Part shown: positions 37,252-44,808 of the stretch, piece by piece
How positions within the stretch are numbered: the stretch's first letter is position 1
Layout: the number at the start of each line of letters is the position of its first letter
From: CAIYZT01 sp052387855
Lineage (GTDB): Bacteria; Pseudomonadota; Alphaproteobacteria; Rhodobacterales; Rhodobacteraceae
Assembly: GCA_052387855.1 (NCBI GenBank)
Contig: JBQTIT010000051.1
Coordinates: 1-64,000, forward strand
Direction: 5' to 3'
DNA length: 64,000 nt
Notes under the pieces: model-generated
Seen by the model: the letters and a program-made list of their open reading frames with translations, nothing else
What the model was told of the DNA's origin: nothing
Databases searched by the model: none
Translations under genes and position numbers: made by a program

Positions 37252-38550
37252 ATGGCAGACCTGACATCGAACTTCATCGGCATCAAATCGCCCAACCCGT
37301 TCTGGCTGGCCTCGGCCCCGCCGACGGACAAGGCCTATAACGTCGAACGCGCCTATGAGGCCGGCTGGGGCGGGGTGGTCTGGAAAACGCTCGGCGCCGA
37401 GGGACCGCCGATCGTCAACGTCTCGGGCCCGCGCTATGGCGCGATCTGGGGGGCGGACCGCAGGCTCTTGGGGCTGAACAACATCGAGCTGATCACCGAC
37501 CGACCGCTGGAGGTGAACCTGCGGGAAATCAAAGAGGTCAAGCGCAAGTGGCGTGACCGGGCGCTGGTGATTTCCCTGATGGTCCCTTGCGACGAAGAGT
37601 CGTGGAAGGACATCCTGCACCGCATCGAGGACACCGAGGCGGACGGGGTCGAGCTGAATTTCGGCTGCCCCCACGGCATGGCCGAGCGCGGCATGGGCAG
37701 CGCCGTGGGGCAGGTGCCGGAATACATCGAGATGGTCACCCGCTGGGTCAAGCAGTACAGCCGCATGCCCTGCATCGTGAAGCTGACGCCCAACGTCACC
37801 TCGATCCTGCCGCCGGCGGCGGCGGCCAATCGGGGCGGGGCGGATGCGGTTTCGCTGATCAACACGGTGAAATCCATCACCAATGTCGACCTTGACCACT
37901 TTTCCCCCTTCCCGATGATCGACGGCAAGGGCAGCCACGGCGGCTATTGCGGGCCGGCGGTCAAGCCCATCGCGCTGAACATGGTGGCCGAGATCGCGCG
38001 CCACAAGGACACAAGGGGCCTGCCGATCAGCGGGATCGGGGGCGTGACGACCTGGCGCGATGCGGCGGAATTCCTGGCCCTGGGGGCGGGCAACGTGCAG
38101 GTCTGCACGGCCGCCATGACCTATGGCTTCAAGATCGTGCAGGAAATGATCTCGGGCCTGTCGCAGTACCTTGATGAGAAGGACATGCGCCTGGACGGTC
38201 TGATCGGCCGCGCCGTGCCCAATTTCGTCGAGTGGCAGGACCTGAACCTGAACTACGTCACCAAGGCCAGCATCAACCAGGACGACTGCATCAAGTGCGG
38301 CCGCTGCTATGCCGCCTGCGAGGACACCAGCCACCAGGCCATCGCCATGGGCCCCGATCGCACCTTTACCGTCAAGGACGAGGAATGCGTCGCCTGCAAC
38401 CTCTGCGTCAACGTCTGCCCGGTCGAGGACTGCATCACCATGGTGGAAATGCCGAAAGGCGCGCTGGACCCGCGCACCGGCCGCAAGGTTGCCGATTACG
38501 CGAACTGGACCACGCATCCCAACAACCCCTCGGCCACGGCGGCCGAGTAG
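37252..38550 (+). CDS. preA: NAD-dependent dihydropyrimidine dehydrogenase, catalytic subunit PreA
   Basis: FMN-dependent catalytic subunit reducing uracil and thymine to 5,6-dihydropyrimidines, 432 aa. TIM-barrel dihydroorotate-dehydrogenase-like domain: KSPNPFWLASAPPTDKAYNV, GVELNFGCPHGMAERGMG, and PISGIGGVTTWRDAAEFL for FMN phosphate. The C-terminus has two [4Fe-4S] motifs, CIKCGRCYAACED and CVACNLCVNVCP. Coupled with preT; a terminator-like hairpin follows. Confidence 0.96.
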   Translation: MADLTSNFIGIKSPNPFWLASAPPTDKAYNVERAYEAGWGGVVWKTLGAEGPPIVNVSGPRYGAIWGADRRLLGLNNIELITDRPLEVNLREIKEVKRKWRDRALVISLMVPCDEESWKDILHRIEDTEADGVELNFGCPHGMAERGMGSAVGQVPEYIEMVTRWVKQYSRMPCIVKLTPNVTSILPPAAAANRGGADAVSLINTVKSITNVDLDHFSPFPMIDGKGSHGGYCGPAVKPIALNMVAEIARHKDTRGLPISGIGGVTTWRDAAEFLALGAGNVQVCTAAMTYGFKIVQEMISGLSQYLDEKDMRLDGLIGRAVPNFVEWQDLNLNYVTKASINQDDCIKCGRCYAACEDTSHQAIAMGPDRTFTVKDEECVACNLCVNVCPVEDCITMVEMPKGALDPRTGRKVADYANWTTHPNNPSATAAE

Positions 38551-38579
38551 GGCGGGGGGCAACTTTGGAGCAGGGCAGC

Positions 38580-38603
38580 GGGGCAGGGGGCAACCTCTGC
38601 CCC
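38580..38603. terminator. Hairpin between convergent preA and kup
   Basis: GGGGCAG (38580-38586) and CTGCCCC (38597-38603) form a 7-bp stem with a 10-nt loop in the 70-bp convergent gap. Only GTTATCC follows, so there is no strong U tract. It could serve as a terminator for preTA and, from the other side, for kup. Confidence 0.4.
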
Positions 38604-38620
38604 GTTATCCTGTGCCGACC

Positions 38621-40528
38621 TCAAATCGCGATCTGCTGGCCCATCTCGACCACGCGGTTCGAGGGCAGGCAGTAGAACGCGGTCGCGTCGGCGGCCGAGC
38701 GTGACATCGCGACGAACAGGCGTTCCTGCCAGAACGGCAGCCCCTTTTGCCGCGCCGGGCGGAAGGTGCGGCGGTTGAGAAAGAACGAGGTGGTCATGAT
38801 GTCGAACTTCTCGCCGCGCCGCCGGGCCAGGGCCAGCGCCTTGGGCACGTTCGGGGTCTCCATATAGCCAAAGTGGATCTTGACCCGCAGGAAGTTCTCG
38901 GACAGCCGCTCCATCTGGATGCGGTGTTCGTCGGGCACGGTCGGCGTCGTGGTCACCGACACCGTGACGATGAAATTCTGCGCGTGCAGCACCCGGTTGT
39001 GCTTGAGGTTGTGCATCAGGGCCGAAGGCGCCGTCTCGGGGTCCTGGGTCAGAAAGACGGCGGTGCCGGGCACCTCGATCGGGTGCGACTTTTGCAGCAT
39101 GCCGATCAACTGCTGCAGCGGCACGGCGGCGTCGGAGGACTTGCGCGCAACATAGGTCGTCGCCCGCACCCAGGTATAGATCATCAGGCAGATCGCGCCG
39201 GAAAGCAGGATCGGCACAAAGCCGCCGTCGGCGAACTTGGCCACATTAGCGCCGAGGAACATCACCTCGGTCGCCAGGATCGGCAGCATCACCGCGCCGA
39301 CCAGCCAGACCGGCCAGCCCCAGAGCTTGCGGAACAGCACCATGGCCAGGATCGAGGTGATCACCATGTCGCCCGTGACCGCGATGCCATAGGCCGAGGC
39401 CAGACGCGAGGAGGACCCGAACGCGATCACCAGCGCCAGCACCCCGACCATCAGGATCAGGTTCACGCGCGGCATGAAGATCTGGCCAAGCTGCGTCTCT
39501 GACGTGTGGCGGATCTCGAGCCGCGGCAAGAGCCCCATCTGCACCGCCTGACGCATCATCGAGAAGGCGCCCGAGATCACGGCTTGGCTGGCGATCACGG
39601 TCGCGGCGGTCGCCAGGATCACCAGCGGCAAGAGGGCCCAGTCCGGCGCCATCAGAAAGAACGGGTTCTCGGCGGTCTCGGGCTGGTGCAGCACCAGGGC
39701 GCCCTGGCCAAGGTAGGACAGCGCGAGCGCGGGAAAGATCAGAAAGCCCCAGGCCAGACGGATCGGCCTGCGCCCGAAATGGCCCATGTCGGCATAAAGC
39801 GCCTCGCCCCCGGTCACCGCCAGAAACACCGACCCCAGCACAATGAAGCTGGCCAGCCCGTTGTGGGCCAGGAATCCGGCCGCATATTGCGGGTTCAGCG
39901 CCTTTAGGATCTCAAGATCGTCGCCGACATGGCGGATGCCCATGGCGGCCATGGCCAGGAACCACACCACCATGATCGGCCCGAACAGGATCGAGACCCG
40001 CTCGGTTCCCTGCGACTGGAACAGGAACAGACCCAGGATGATCAGCACCGTCACCGGCACGACATAGGGCGCAAAGGCGGGCGTGACCAGCGACATGCCC
40101 TCGACCGCCGAGAGCACCGACATCGCCGGCGTGATCATCGCATCGCCAAAGAACAGCGAGATGCCCACCACCCCGACCGCCAGAAGCCAGGCCGGACGCT
40201 TGCGCAGCGCCTGCTGCACCAACGCCACCAGCGACAGCGTGCCGCCCTCGCCACGGTTGTCGGCGCGCATGACCAAGAGCACATACTTGACCGTCACGAT
40301 CAGGATCAGCGTCCAGATCAAAAGCGAAATCACGCCGATCACCTCGGCGCGGGTCAGCCCGTCGCGGCCGGCGGCGTGCAGGGATTCGCGCATCGCGTAG
40401 ATCGGGCTCGTGCCGATGTCGCCGTAGACGACACCGATGCAGCCAAGCACCAATTTCCACAGTTTTCCCGGCACATGGCCGTCTTGGGCCGGCTGTTCGG
40501 GTGAGGGCTGCTCAGCGGAAGACGTCAC
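38621..40528 (-). CDS. kup: Potassium transporter Kup
   Basis: K+/H+ symporter, 635 aa, about twelve helices in the first 450 residues and a cytoplasmic C-terminal domain. Family motifs: LGCIGVVYGDIGTSPIYAMRE near the N-terminus, ADNRGEGGTLSLVAL, LFFGDAMITPAMSVLSA, EALYADMGHFGRRPI. I prefer a GTG start at 40528 (AAAGGCG about 8 bp upstream); an ATG at 40600 lacks a ribosome site. It sits within the pyrimidine gene region without apparent relation to it. Confidence 0.93.
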   Translation of the reverse strand: MTSSAEQPSPEQPAQDGHVPGKLWKLVLGCIGVVYGDIGTSPIYAMRESLHAAGRDGLTRAEVIGVISLLIWTLILIVTVKYVLLVMRADNRGEGGTLSLVALVQQALRKRPAWLLAVGVVGISLFFGDAMITPAMSVLSAVEGMSLVTPAFAPYVVPVTVLIILGLFLFQSQGTERVSILFGPIMVVWFLAMAAMGIRHVGDDLEILKALNPQYAAGFLAHNGLASFIVLGSVFLAVTGGEALYADMGHFGRRPIRLAWGFLIFPALALSYLGQGALVLHQPETAENPFFLMAPDWALLPLVILATAATVIASQAVISGAFSMMRQAVQMGLLPRLEIRHTSETQLGQIFMPRVNLILMVGVLALVIAFGSSSRLASAYGIAVTGDMVITSILAMVLFRKLWGWPVWLVGAVMLPILATEVMFLGANVAKFADGGFVPILLSGAICLMIYTWVRATTYVARKSSDAAVPLQQLIGMLQKSHPIEVPGTAVFLTQDPETAPSALMHNLKHNRVLHAQNFIVTVSVTTTPTVPDEHRIQMERLSENFLRVKIHFGYMETPNVPKALALARRRGEKFDIMTTSFFLNRRTFRPARQKGLPFWQERLFVAMSRSAADATAFYCLPSNRVVEMGQQIAI

Positions 40529-40632
40529 TGTATCGCCTTTGGTATTTCCGCCCCGCCGGGGCCCGGGAACGCTTGGATCGGAACGGCTGGTTACACCCAT
40601 CGGCGCCCAAGGTCCAGCGCAGTGACGTCAGG

Positions 40633-41247
40633 TCAGGGCCTCTCGGCGCGGAGCAGCCGGTCAAACAGCATGTCCAGAAACGGCTCTGCCTCGGCATAGG
40701 GGTCGTGGCCCTCGCCCAGGATCGCGCGCACCTGCACGTCGAAATCGGCATAGTGCTGGGTCAGGGCCCAGACCGAAAAGATCAGGTGCTGCGGCGGCAC
40801 GCGGGCCAGGCGGCCCTCGTCCATCCAGCGTTCAAGAAGCTGGCACTTGTCGTCCACCAGCGTTTTCAGATCGCCCGAGATCGCCTCCATGATCCGGGGC
40901 GCGCCTTGCAGGATCTCGTTGGCGAAGAGCCGGCTCTCGCGCGGAAAATCGCGTGAAAGCTGCAACTTGCGCCGGACATAGGCGCGAAATTCCCCGATGG
41001 GCTCGCCGTCCGGGTCCAGGGCGCGCAGCGGGTCGAGCCAGGTCTTGAGCAGCCCGTCAAGCAGGGCGCGGTGCACCGCCTCTTTCGAGGGGAAATAGTA
41101 CAGCAGATTGGGCTTGGAGAGGCCGGCCTGCTCCGCGATCTGGTCCAGCGTCGCGCCGCGAAAGCCGTGCTGGGAAAAGACCCAGAGCGCGGCCTCAAGG
41201 ATGGCGGCCGAGTTGCGCTCCTGAATTCTGGTCCGTTGCTTCTTCAT
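40633..41247 (-). CDS. TetR-family regulator, RutR-like (copy 1)
   Basis: 204 aa. HTH LDQIAEQAGLSKPNLLYYFPSKE at ~28-52, and a C-terminal domain with RutR hallmarks (KLQLSRDFPRESRLFANEIL, GDLKTLVDDKCQLLERW, VPPQHLIFSVWALTQHYADF). RutR of E. coli binds uracil and controls pyrimidine degradation genes at TTGACCANNTGGTCAA. Start at 41247 (MKKQRTRIQ); extension to 41313 has low-complexity residues. It lies 93 bp from the UPF0303 gene, same strand. Confidence 0.9.
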   Translation of the reverse strand: MKKQRTRIQERNSAAILEAALWVFSQHGFRGATLDQIAEQAGLSKPNLLYYFPSKEAVHRALLDGLLKTWLDPLRALDPDGEPIGEFRAYVRRKLQLSRDFPRESRLFANEILQGAPRIMEAISGDLKTLVDDKCQLLERWMDEGRLARVPPQHLIFSVWALTQHYADFDVQVRAILGEGHDPYAEAEPFLDMLFDRLLRAERP

Positions 41248-41340
41248 GCCTGCCCCTGTTCGCGGCCGCCGCCCGCAGGGGCAATCTTTGCCCCCGCCCG
41301 CCCCCCGGCGCAAGCCGGCAATGCCGGGGCGGGGCGCGCG

Positions 41341-41787
41341 CTACATCACCTCGCGCAGGCCCGCGACCACCAGCGCGTGATCCTCGGCCTCGGGCAGGCC
41401 GGACACGGTGGCCACCGCGACCATCCCCGTTCCGCGCACCATCACCGGCACCGCGCCGCCGCTGGCGGCATAGTCGGCGCTGTCCAGGCCATTGTCGGCC
41501 AGACTTCCACCCTTCAGCGCCAGCCGTCGCGTGACCAGGAGCGAGGGCTGCTGAAACATCAGCGCCGTGGCCGACTTGCGCCGCGCCCACAGATCGTTGA
41601 GCGGCGCCGAGCCGGGCAGGGCGGCGTGAAAGAAGGTGCGCTGGGCCGAGCGGATGTTGACCACCACCGGCAGGCCCGCGGCGCGGCGCACGATCGCCTG
41701 CCCCAGGGCCAGCGCCCGGTTCTCGTCAAAGCTGTCAAGGACGAGGCCGGCAAATTCGGTCGAGAGGGCTTCAAGCGCGTCGTTCAT
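41341..41787 (-). CDS. UPF0303/heme-degrading-domain family protein
   Basis: 148 aa. The pattern LGQAIVRRAAGLPVVVNIRS, FFHAALPGSAPLNDLWARRK, YAASGGAVPVMVRGTGMVAV and VSGLPEAEDHALVV matches the UPF0303 (GlcG/HbpS-like) fold. These small proteins often stand beside pyrimidine or hydantoin degradation genes; enzymatic role unproven. It sits between the two RutR-like genes on the same strand, with ATG at 41787. A poly-G tract lies in its upstream gap. Confidence 0.78.
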   Translation of the reverse strand: MNDALEALSTEFAGLVLDSFDENRALALGQAIVRRAAGLPVVVNIRSAQRTFFHAALPGSAPLNDLWARRKSATALMFQQPSLLVTRRLALKGGSLADNGLDSADYAASGGAVPVMVRGTGMVAVATVSGLPEAEDHALVVAGLREVM

Positions 41788-41834
41788 GTCCGGGCCTTTC
41801 AGGCAAGCAGGGGGGGGCGGCGTGGCCGCGGGGA

Positions 41835-42467
41835 TCACAGCGCGCCGATGCCGCGCAGGATCATGGTCTTGACCGATTTCTTGGCGTCGAGCCACTGCTG
41901 ATCGCTCAGCGGACGCCCGCCGTTCAGCGTCTCGATCTGGTGGCCGAAGTCGGCATAGTGCTGCGTGGTGGCCCAGAGCATGTACAAGAGATGCTCGGGG
42001 TCGACCGGGGCCATCTTGCCCTCGTCGATCCAGCGCTGGATCAGCCGCGCCCGCCCCGTGGTCCACTCGCGCAGCGTGGTCTCCAGATAGTCCTGGATCA
42101 CCGGCGCGCCATGCATCACCTCGGACGCCCAGACCTTCGATCCGTCCGGATGGCGCCGCGAGATTTCCATCTTGGCGTCGATATAGGCGCCGATCCCCTC
42201 GATGGGCCCGGGGGCATTGTCCATGCTGTCGGCCGCGTGCAGCCAGAAGTCGAAGATGTTCTGCACCACGCGGCGGTACAGGTCTTCCTTGGTGGCGAAG
42301 TAATAGAGCAGGTTGGCCTTGGGCAGGCCCGCGACATCGGCGATAAGCTGCACCGTCGCGCCGCCGAACCCGGCCTCGGCAAAGACCTTTTCCGCCGCGC
42401 GCAGGATCGCCGCCTCGTTCTGCTGGCGGATCTCGTTTCGGCGCAGCGGACGCAGGGTTTCGGACAT
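41835..42467 (-). CDS. TetR-family regulator, RutR-like (copy 2)
   Basis: 210 aa, paralogue of the regulator at 40633-41247. HTH VQLIADVAGLPKANLLYYFATKEDLYRRVV, then DAKMEISRRHPDGSKVWASEVMHGAPVI and IDEGKMAPVDPEHLLYMLWATTQHYADFG (in parts), close to RutR. Divergent from the amidohydrolase gene; the two RutR boxes lie directly in its own promoter gap, so it probably represses itself and the degradative operon, with uracil or a product as inducer. Confidence 0.92.
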   Translation of the reverse strand: MSETLRPLRRNEIRQQNEAAILRAAEKVFAEAGFGGATVQLIADVAGLPKANLLYYFATKEDLYRRVVQNIFDFWLHAADSMDNAPGPIEGIGAYIDAKMEISRRHPDGSKVWASEVMHGAPVIQDYLETTLREWTTGRARLIQRWIDEGKMAPVDPEHLLYMLWATTQHYADFGHQIETLNGGRPLSDQQWLDAKKSVKTMILRGIGAL

Positions 42468-42489
42468 CGCATTGCCCCCAAGATTTTCA

Positions 42490-42505
42490 TTGACCGGATG
42501 GTCAG
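42490..42505. promoter_or_regulatory. RutR-type operator 1
   Basis: TTGACCGGATGGTCAG fits the E. coli RutR consensus TTGACCANNTGGTCAA at most positions, with symmetric TGACC/GGTCA arms. It is 23 bp upstream of the RutR-like gene start at 42467. Confidence 0.8.
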
Positions 42506-42523
42506 GTTGTGGTGCGCTTCAAC

Positions 42524-42539
42524 TTGACCATACGGTCAG
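42524..42539. promoter_or_regulatory. RutR-type operator 2
   Basis: TTGACCATACGGTCAG, second RutR-like box, 34 bp from the first (about three turns, same helix face) and 55 bp before the amidohydrolase start. The paired boxes should control both divergent genes. Confidence 0.8.
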
Positions 42540-42593
42540 GAAAAGATTCGCCGCAAGGGGCATCAAGACCCCGCCGCGACAGGGAGATCTGGC

Positions 42594-43844
42594 ATGAGCG
42601 CACCGGGGGCGAACGCCCGCATCAATTCCGCGCGCCTGTGGGACAGCCTCGATCAGATGGCGCTGATCGGCCCCGGCGTGGCCGGCGGCTGCAACCGTCA
42701 GACCCTGACCGATGCCGATGGCGAGGGGCGGCACCTGTTCCAGCGCTGGTGCGAGGGGGCGGGCATGACCATGGGCGTCGACACCATGGGCAACATGTTC
42801 GCCACCCGCCCCGGCACCGATCTCGCCGCGCTGCCGGTCTACATGGGCAGCCATCTAGACACCCAGCCCACCGGCGGGCGCTATGACGGGGTGCTGGGCG
42901 TTCTGGGCGCGCTGGAGGTGGTGCGCACGATGAACGACCTCGGCATCCGCACGCGCCATCCGGTCGTGGTGACCAACTGGACGAATGAGGAAGGCGCCCG
43001 CTTTGCCCCCGCCATGCTCGCCTCCGGCGTCTTTGCCGGCATCCATACCGAGGAGTATGCCAAGGCCCGCCGCGACCTTGACGGCAAGGTCTTTGGCGAG
43101 GAACTGCGGCGGATCGGCTGGGAAGGGTCAGAGCCGGTCGGCGCGCGCCGGATGCACGCGATGCTGGAGCTGCACATCGAACAGGGCCCGATCCTGGAGG
43201 CCGAGGGCAAGGACATTGGCGTTGTCACCCATGGTCAGGGCCTGTGGTGGCTTGAGATCACGCTGACGGGCAAGGACGCCCACACCGGCTCGACCCCGAT
43301 GAACATGCGGGTGAATGCGGGGCTGGGCATGGCGCGGATCACCGAGCGGGTGCACCAGATCGCGATGGCGCACCAGCCGGGTGCCGTGGGCGCGGTGGGG
43401 CAGGTCAAGGTCTTTCCGAACTCGCGCAACGTGATCCCCGGCAAGGTGGTGTTCACGGTCGACATCCGCTCGCCCGAGCAGGCCAAGCTTGACGCGATGA
43501 AGGCCGAGGTGATGCGGGCGGCCCATGCGGTGGCGGCGGAGCTGGGGCTGGGCTGCGCGATCGAGGACGTGGGCCATTTCGACCCGGTGACCTTTGACCC
43601 CGGCCTTGTGAAGATCGTCCGGCAAAACGCGGAAAAACTTGGTTATTCCCACATGGACATCGTTTCGGGCGCCGGACATGACGCCTGCTGGATCAACCGC
43701 GTGGCGCCCACGGTGATGATCATGTGCCCCTGCGAGGGGGGGCTGAGCCACAACGAGGCCGAAAAGATCAGCCCGGAGTGGGCGGCGGCGGGGACGGATG
43801 TGCTCTTGCACAGCGTGTTGCAGGTGGCGGAGGTGGTGGGGTGA
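42594..43844 (+). CDS. M20-family N-carbamoyl amidohydrolase (probable beta-ureidopropionase)
   Basis: Hydrolyses N-carbamoyl-beta-alanine (and the methyl homologue) to beta-amino acid, CO2 and NH3, the last step of the reductive pyrimidine pathway. 416 aa. Di-metal site motifs: VYMGSHLDTQPTGGRYDGVLG, TNWTNEEGARF and ELHIEQGPILEAEG, plus VSGAGHDACW. The same family includes allantoate amidohydrolase and L-carbamoylase, but the pathway context argues for beta-ureidopropionase. Start ATG 42594 behind AGGGAG. First gene of the operon headed by the RutR boxes. Confidence 0.9.
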   Translation: MSAPGANARINSARLWDSLDQMALIGPGVAGGCNRQTLTDADGEGRHLFQRWCEGAGMTMGVDTMGNMFATRPGTDLAALPVYMGSHLDTQPTGGRYDGVLGVLGALEVVRTMNDLGIRTRHPVVVTNWTNEEGARFAPAMLASGVFAGIHTEEYAKARRDLDGKVFGEELRRIGWEGSEPVGARRMHAMLELHIEQGPILEAEGKDIGVVTHGQGLWWLEITLTGKDAHTGSTPMNMRVNAGLGMARITERVHQIAMAHQPGAVGAVGQVKVFPNSRNVIPGKVVFTVDIRSPEQAKLDAMKAEVMRAAHAVAAELGLGCAIEDVGHFDPVTFDPGLVKIVRQNAEKLGYSHMDIVSGAGHDACWINRVAPTVMIMCPCEGGLSHNEAEKISPEWAAAGTDVLLHSVLQVAEVVG

Positions 43845-43862
43845 GCGTTCAGGGAACTCTCG

Positions 43863-43944
43863 TCCCGGGCTTGACCCGGGACCTCTATCAGCAACCGGCA
43901 CTGCCCTTTATAAGCAGAGGCCCCGGATCAAGTCCGGGGCGGGG
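43863..43944. repeat. REP-like bipartite palindrome, left of the GIY-YIG gene
   Basis: TCCCGGGCTTGACCCGGGA, then ~40 bp, then CCCCGGATCAAGTCCGGGG. The outer halves are inverted copies of each other and each half is itself palindromic. It is the same family as the clusters at 17274-18147 and 44274-44790. It starts 18 bp after the amidohydrolase stop and ends 38 bp before the GIY-YIG gene. Confidence 0.8.
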
Positions 43945-43982
43945 TTTACCTGCTATTAACCTTGACGCGCCAGACTGCGGGA

Positions 43983-44267
43983 ATGGCGCATTTCGTCTAC
44001 ATCCTGGCGTCGCGGCCTTGCGGAGCGATCTACATCGGGCGCAGCGCAAACCTTCCCGCACGGGTCGAAGCCCATCGTGCCGGGCTGTCGGTGCATACGG
44101 CGAAATACAAGATATTTACCCTGGTCTGGTTCGAAACCCACGAGGATTTCTCCACAAGCCTGCAACGCGAGCGCGCCATCAAGCGCTGGCCGCGGGCATG
44201 GAAGAATGCGCTGATCGCCGAGCGCAATCCGAACTGGCAGGATGTGTCGGCGCATTTCCCCTTGTGA
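43983..44267 (+). CDS. Small GIY-YIG nuclease family protein
   Basis: 94-aa single-domain GIY-YIG endonuclease-like protein. The signature reads FVYILAS...AIYIGRSANLPARVEAHRAG, with the usual Arg, later Glu in LQRERAIKRWPRAWKNALI, and a terminal NPNWQDV. The two strands of the GIY-YIG core are present (VYI, YIG). Function unknown; comparable stand-alone copies are common in alphaproteobacteria. It is enclosed by REP-like palindromes (43863-43944 and from 44274) and breaks the pyrimidine operon, so it may be mobile. Start ATG at 43983. Confidence 0.85.
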   Translation: MAHFVYILASRPCGAIYIGRSANLPARVEAHRAGLSVHTAKYKIFTLVWFETHEDFSTSLQRERAIKRWPRAWKNALIAERNPNWQDVSAHFPL

Positions 44268-44273
44268 TTCCGC

Positions 44274-44790
44274 GTCCCGGGCTTGACCCGGGACCTCTGC
44301 CTGCCATCTGCGCAACACTGAACCAGAGGTCCCGGATCAGGTCCGGGACGGGGATTGTCTTGACCAGCAGAGGCCGCCCATGACCGCTGTGATCGACCGC
44401 AGCCCCGCCACATCCCGCCCCGGGCTTGACCCGGGGTCTCTGTCTGTTGGAGCCACCCCGAAATGTACGAGGTCCCGGTTCAAGCCCGGGACGGGGATTG
44501 TCTTGTCCAACAGAGGCCACACATGACCACTGTCATCGACCGCAGCCCCGCCACATCCCGCCCCGGGCTCGACCCGGGGCCTCTGTCGGCTGGAGGCACC
44601 CGGAATGGCACGAGGTCCCGGATCAGGTCCGGGACGGGGATTGTCTTGACCAGCAGAGGCCGCCCATGACCGCTGTCATCGTCCGCAGCCCCGCCACATC
44701 CCGCCCCGGGCTTGACCCTGGGTCTCACTCAACCCGGGTTACCCGGCTTGCCCCGAGGTCCCGGGTCAAGCCCGGGACGGGTATTCCTTT
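44274..44790. repeat. Tandem array of REP palindromes, 143-bp units leading into hydA
   Basis: This 541-bp gap contains four copies of the palindrome pair (CCCGGGCTTGACCCGGG; CCCGGATCAGGTCCGGG) and no gene. The segment around CAGAGGCC(G/A)C(C/A)CATGACC recurs with its ATG at 44380, 44523 and 44666. The true hydA ATG is at 44809, exactly 143 bp further. Units after the ATG resemble the start of hydA (ATGACCACTGTCATC versus ATGACCACCATCATC) before diverging. The last copy differs just before hydA, where TCCGGAGGG gives a good ribosome site. Confidence 0.85.
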
Positions 44791-44808
44791 TTTCCGGAGG
44801 GTCCACAC

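Noticed and set aside
44284..44300. RutR-like TTGACC in the hydA upstream repeats (CTTGACCCGGGAC)
   Set aside because: It is part of the palindrome family that also occurs far from pyrimidine genes, and the GGTCA half at the right spacing is absent.
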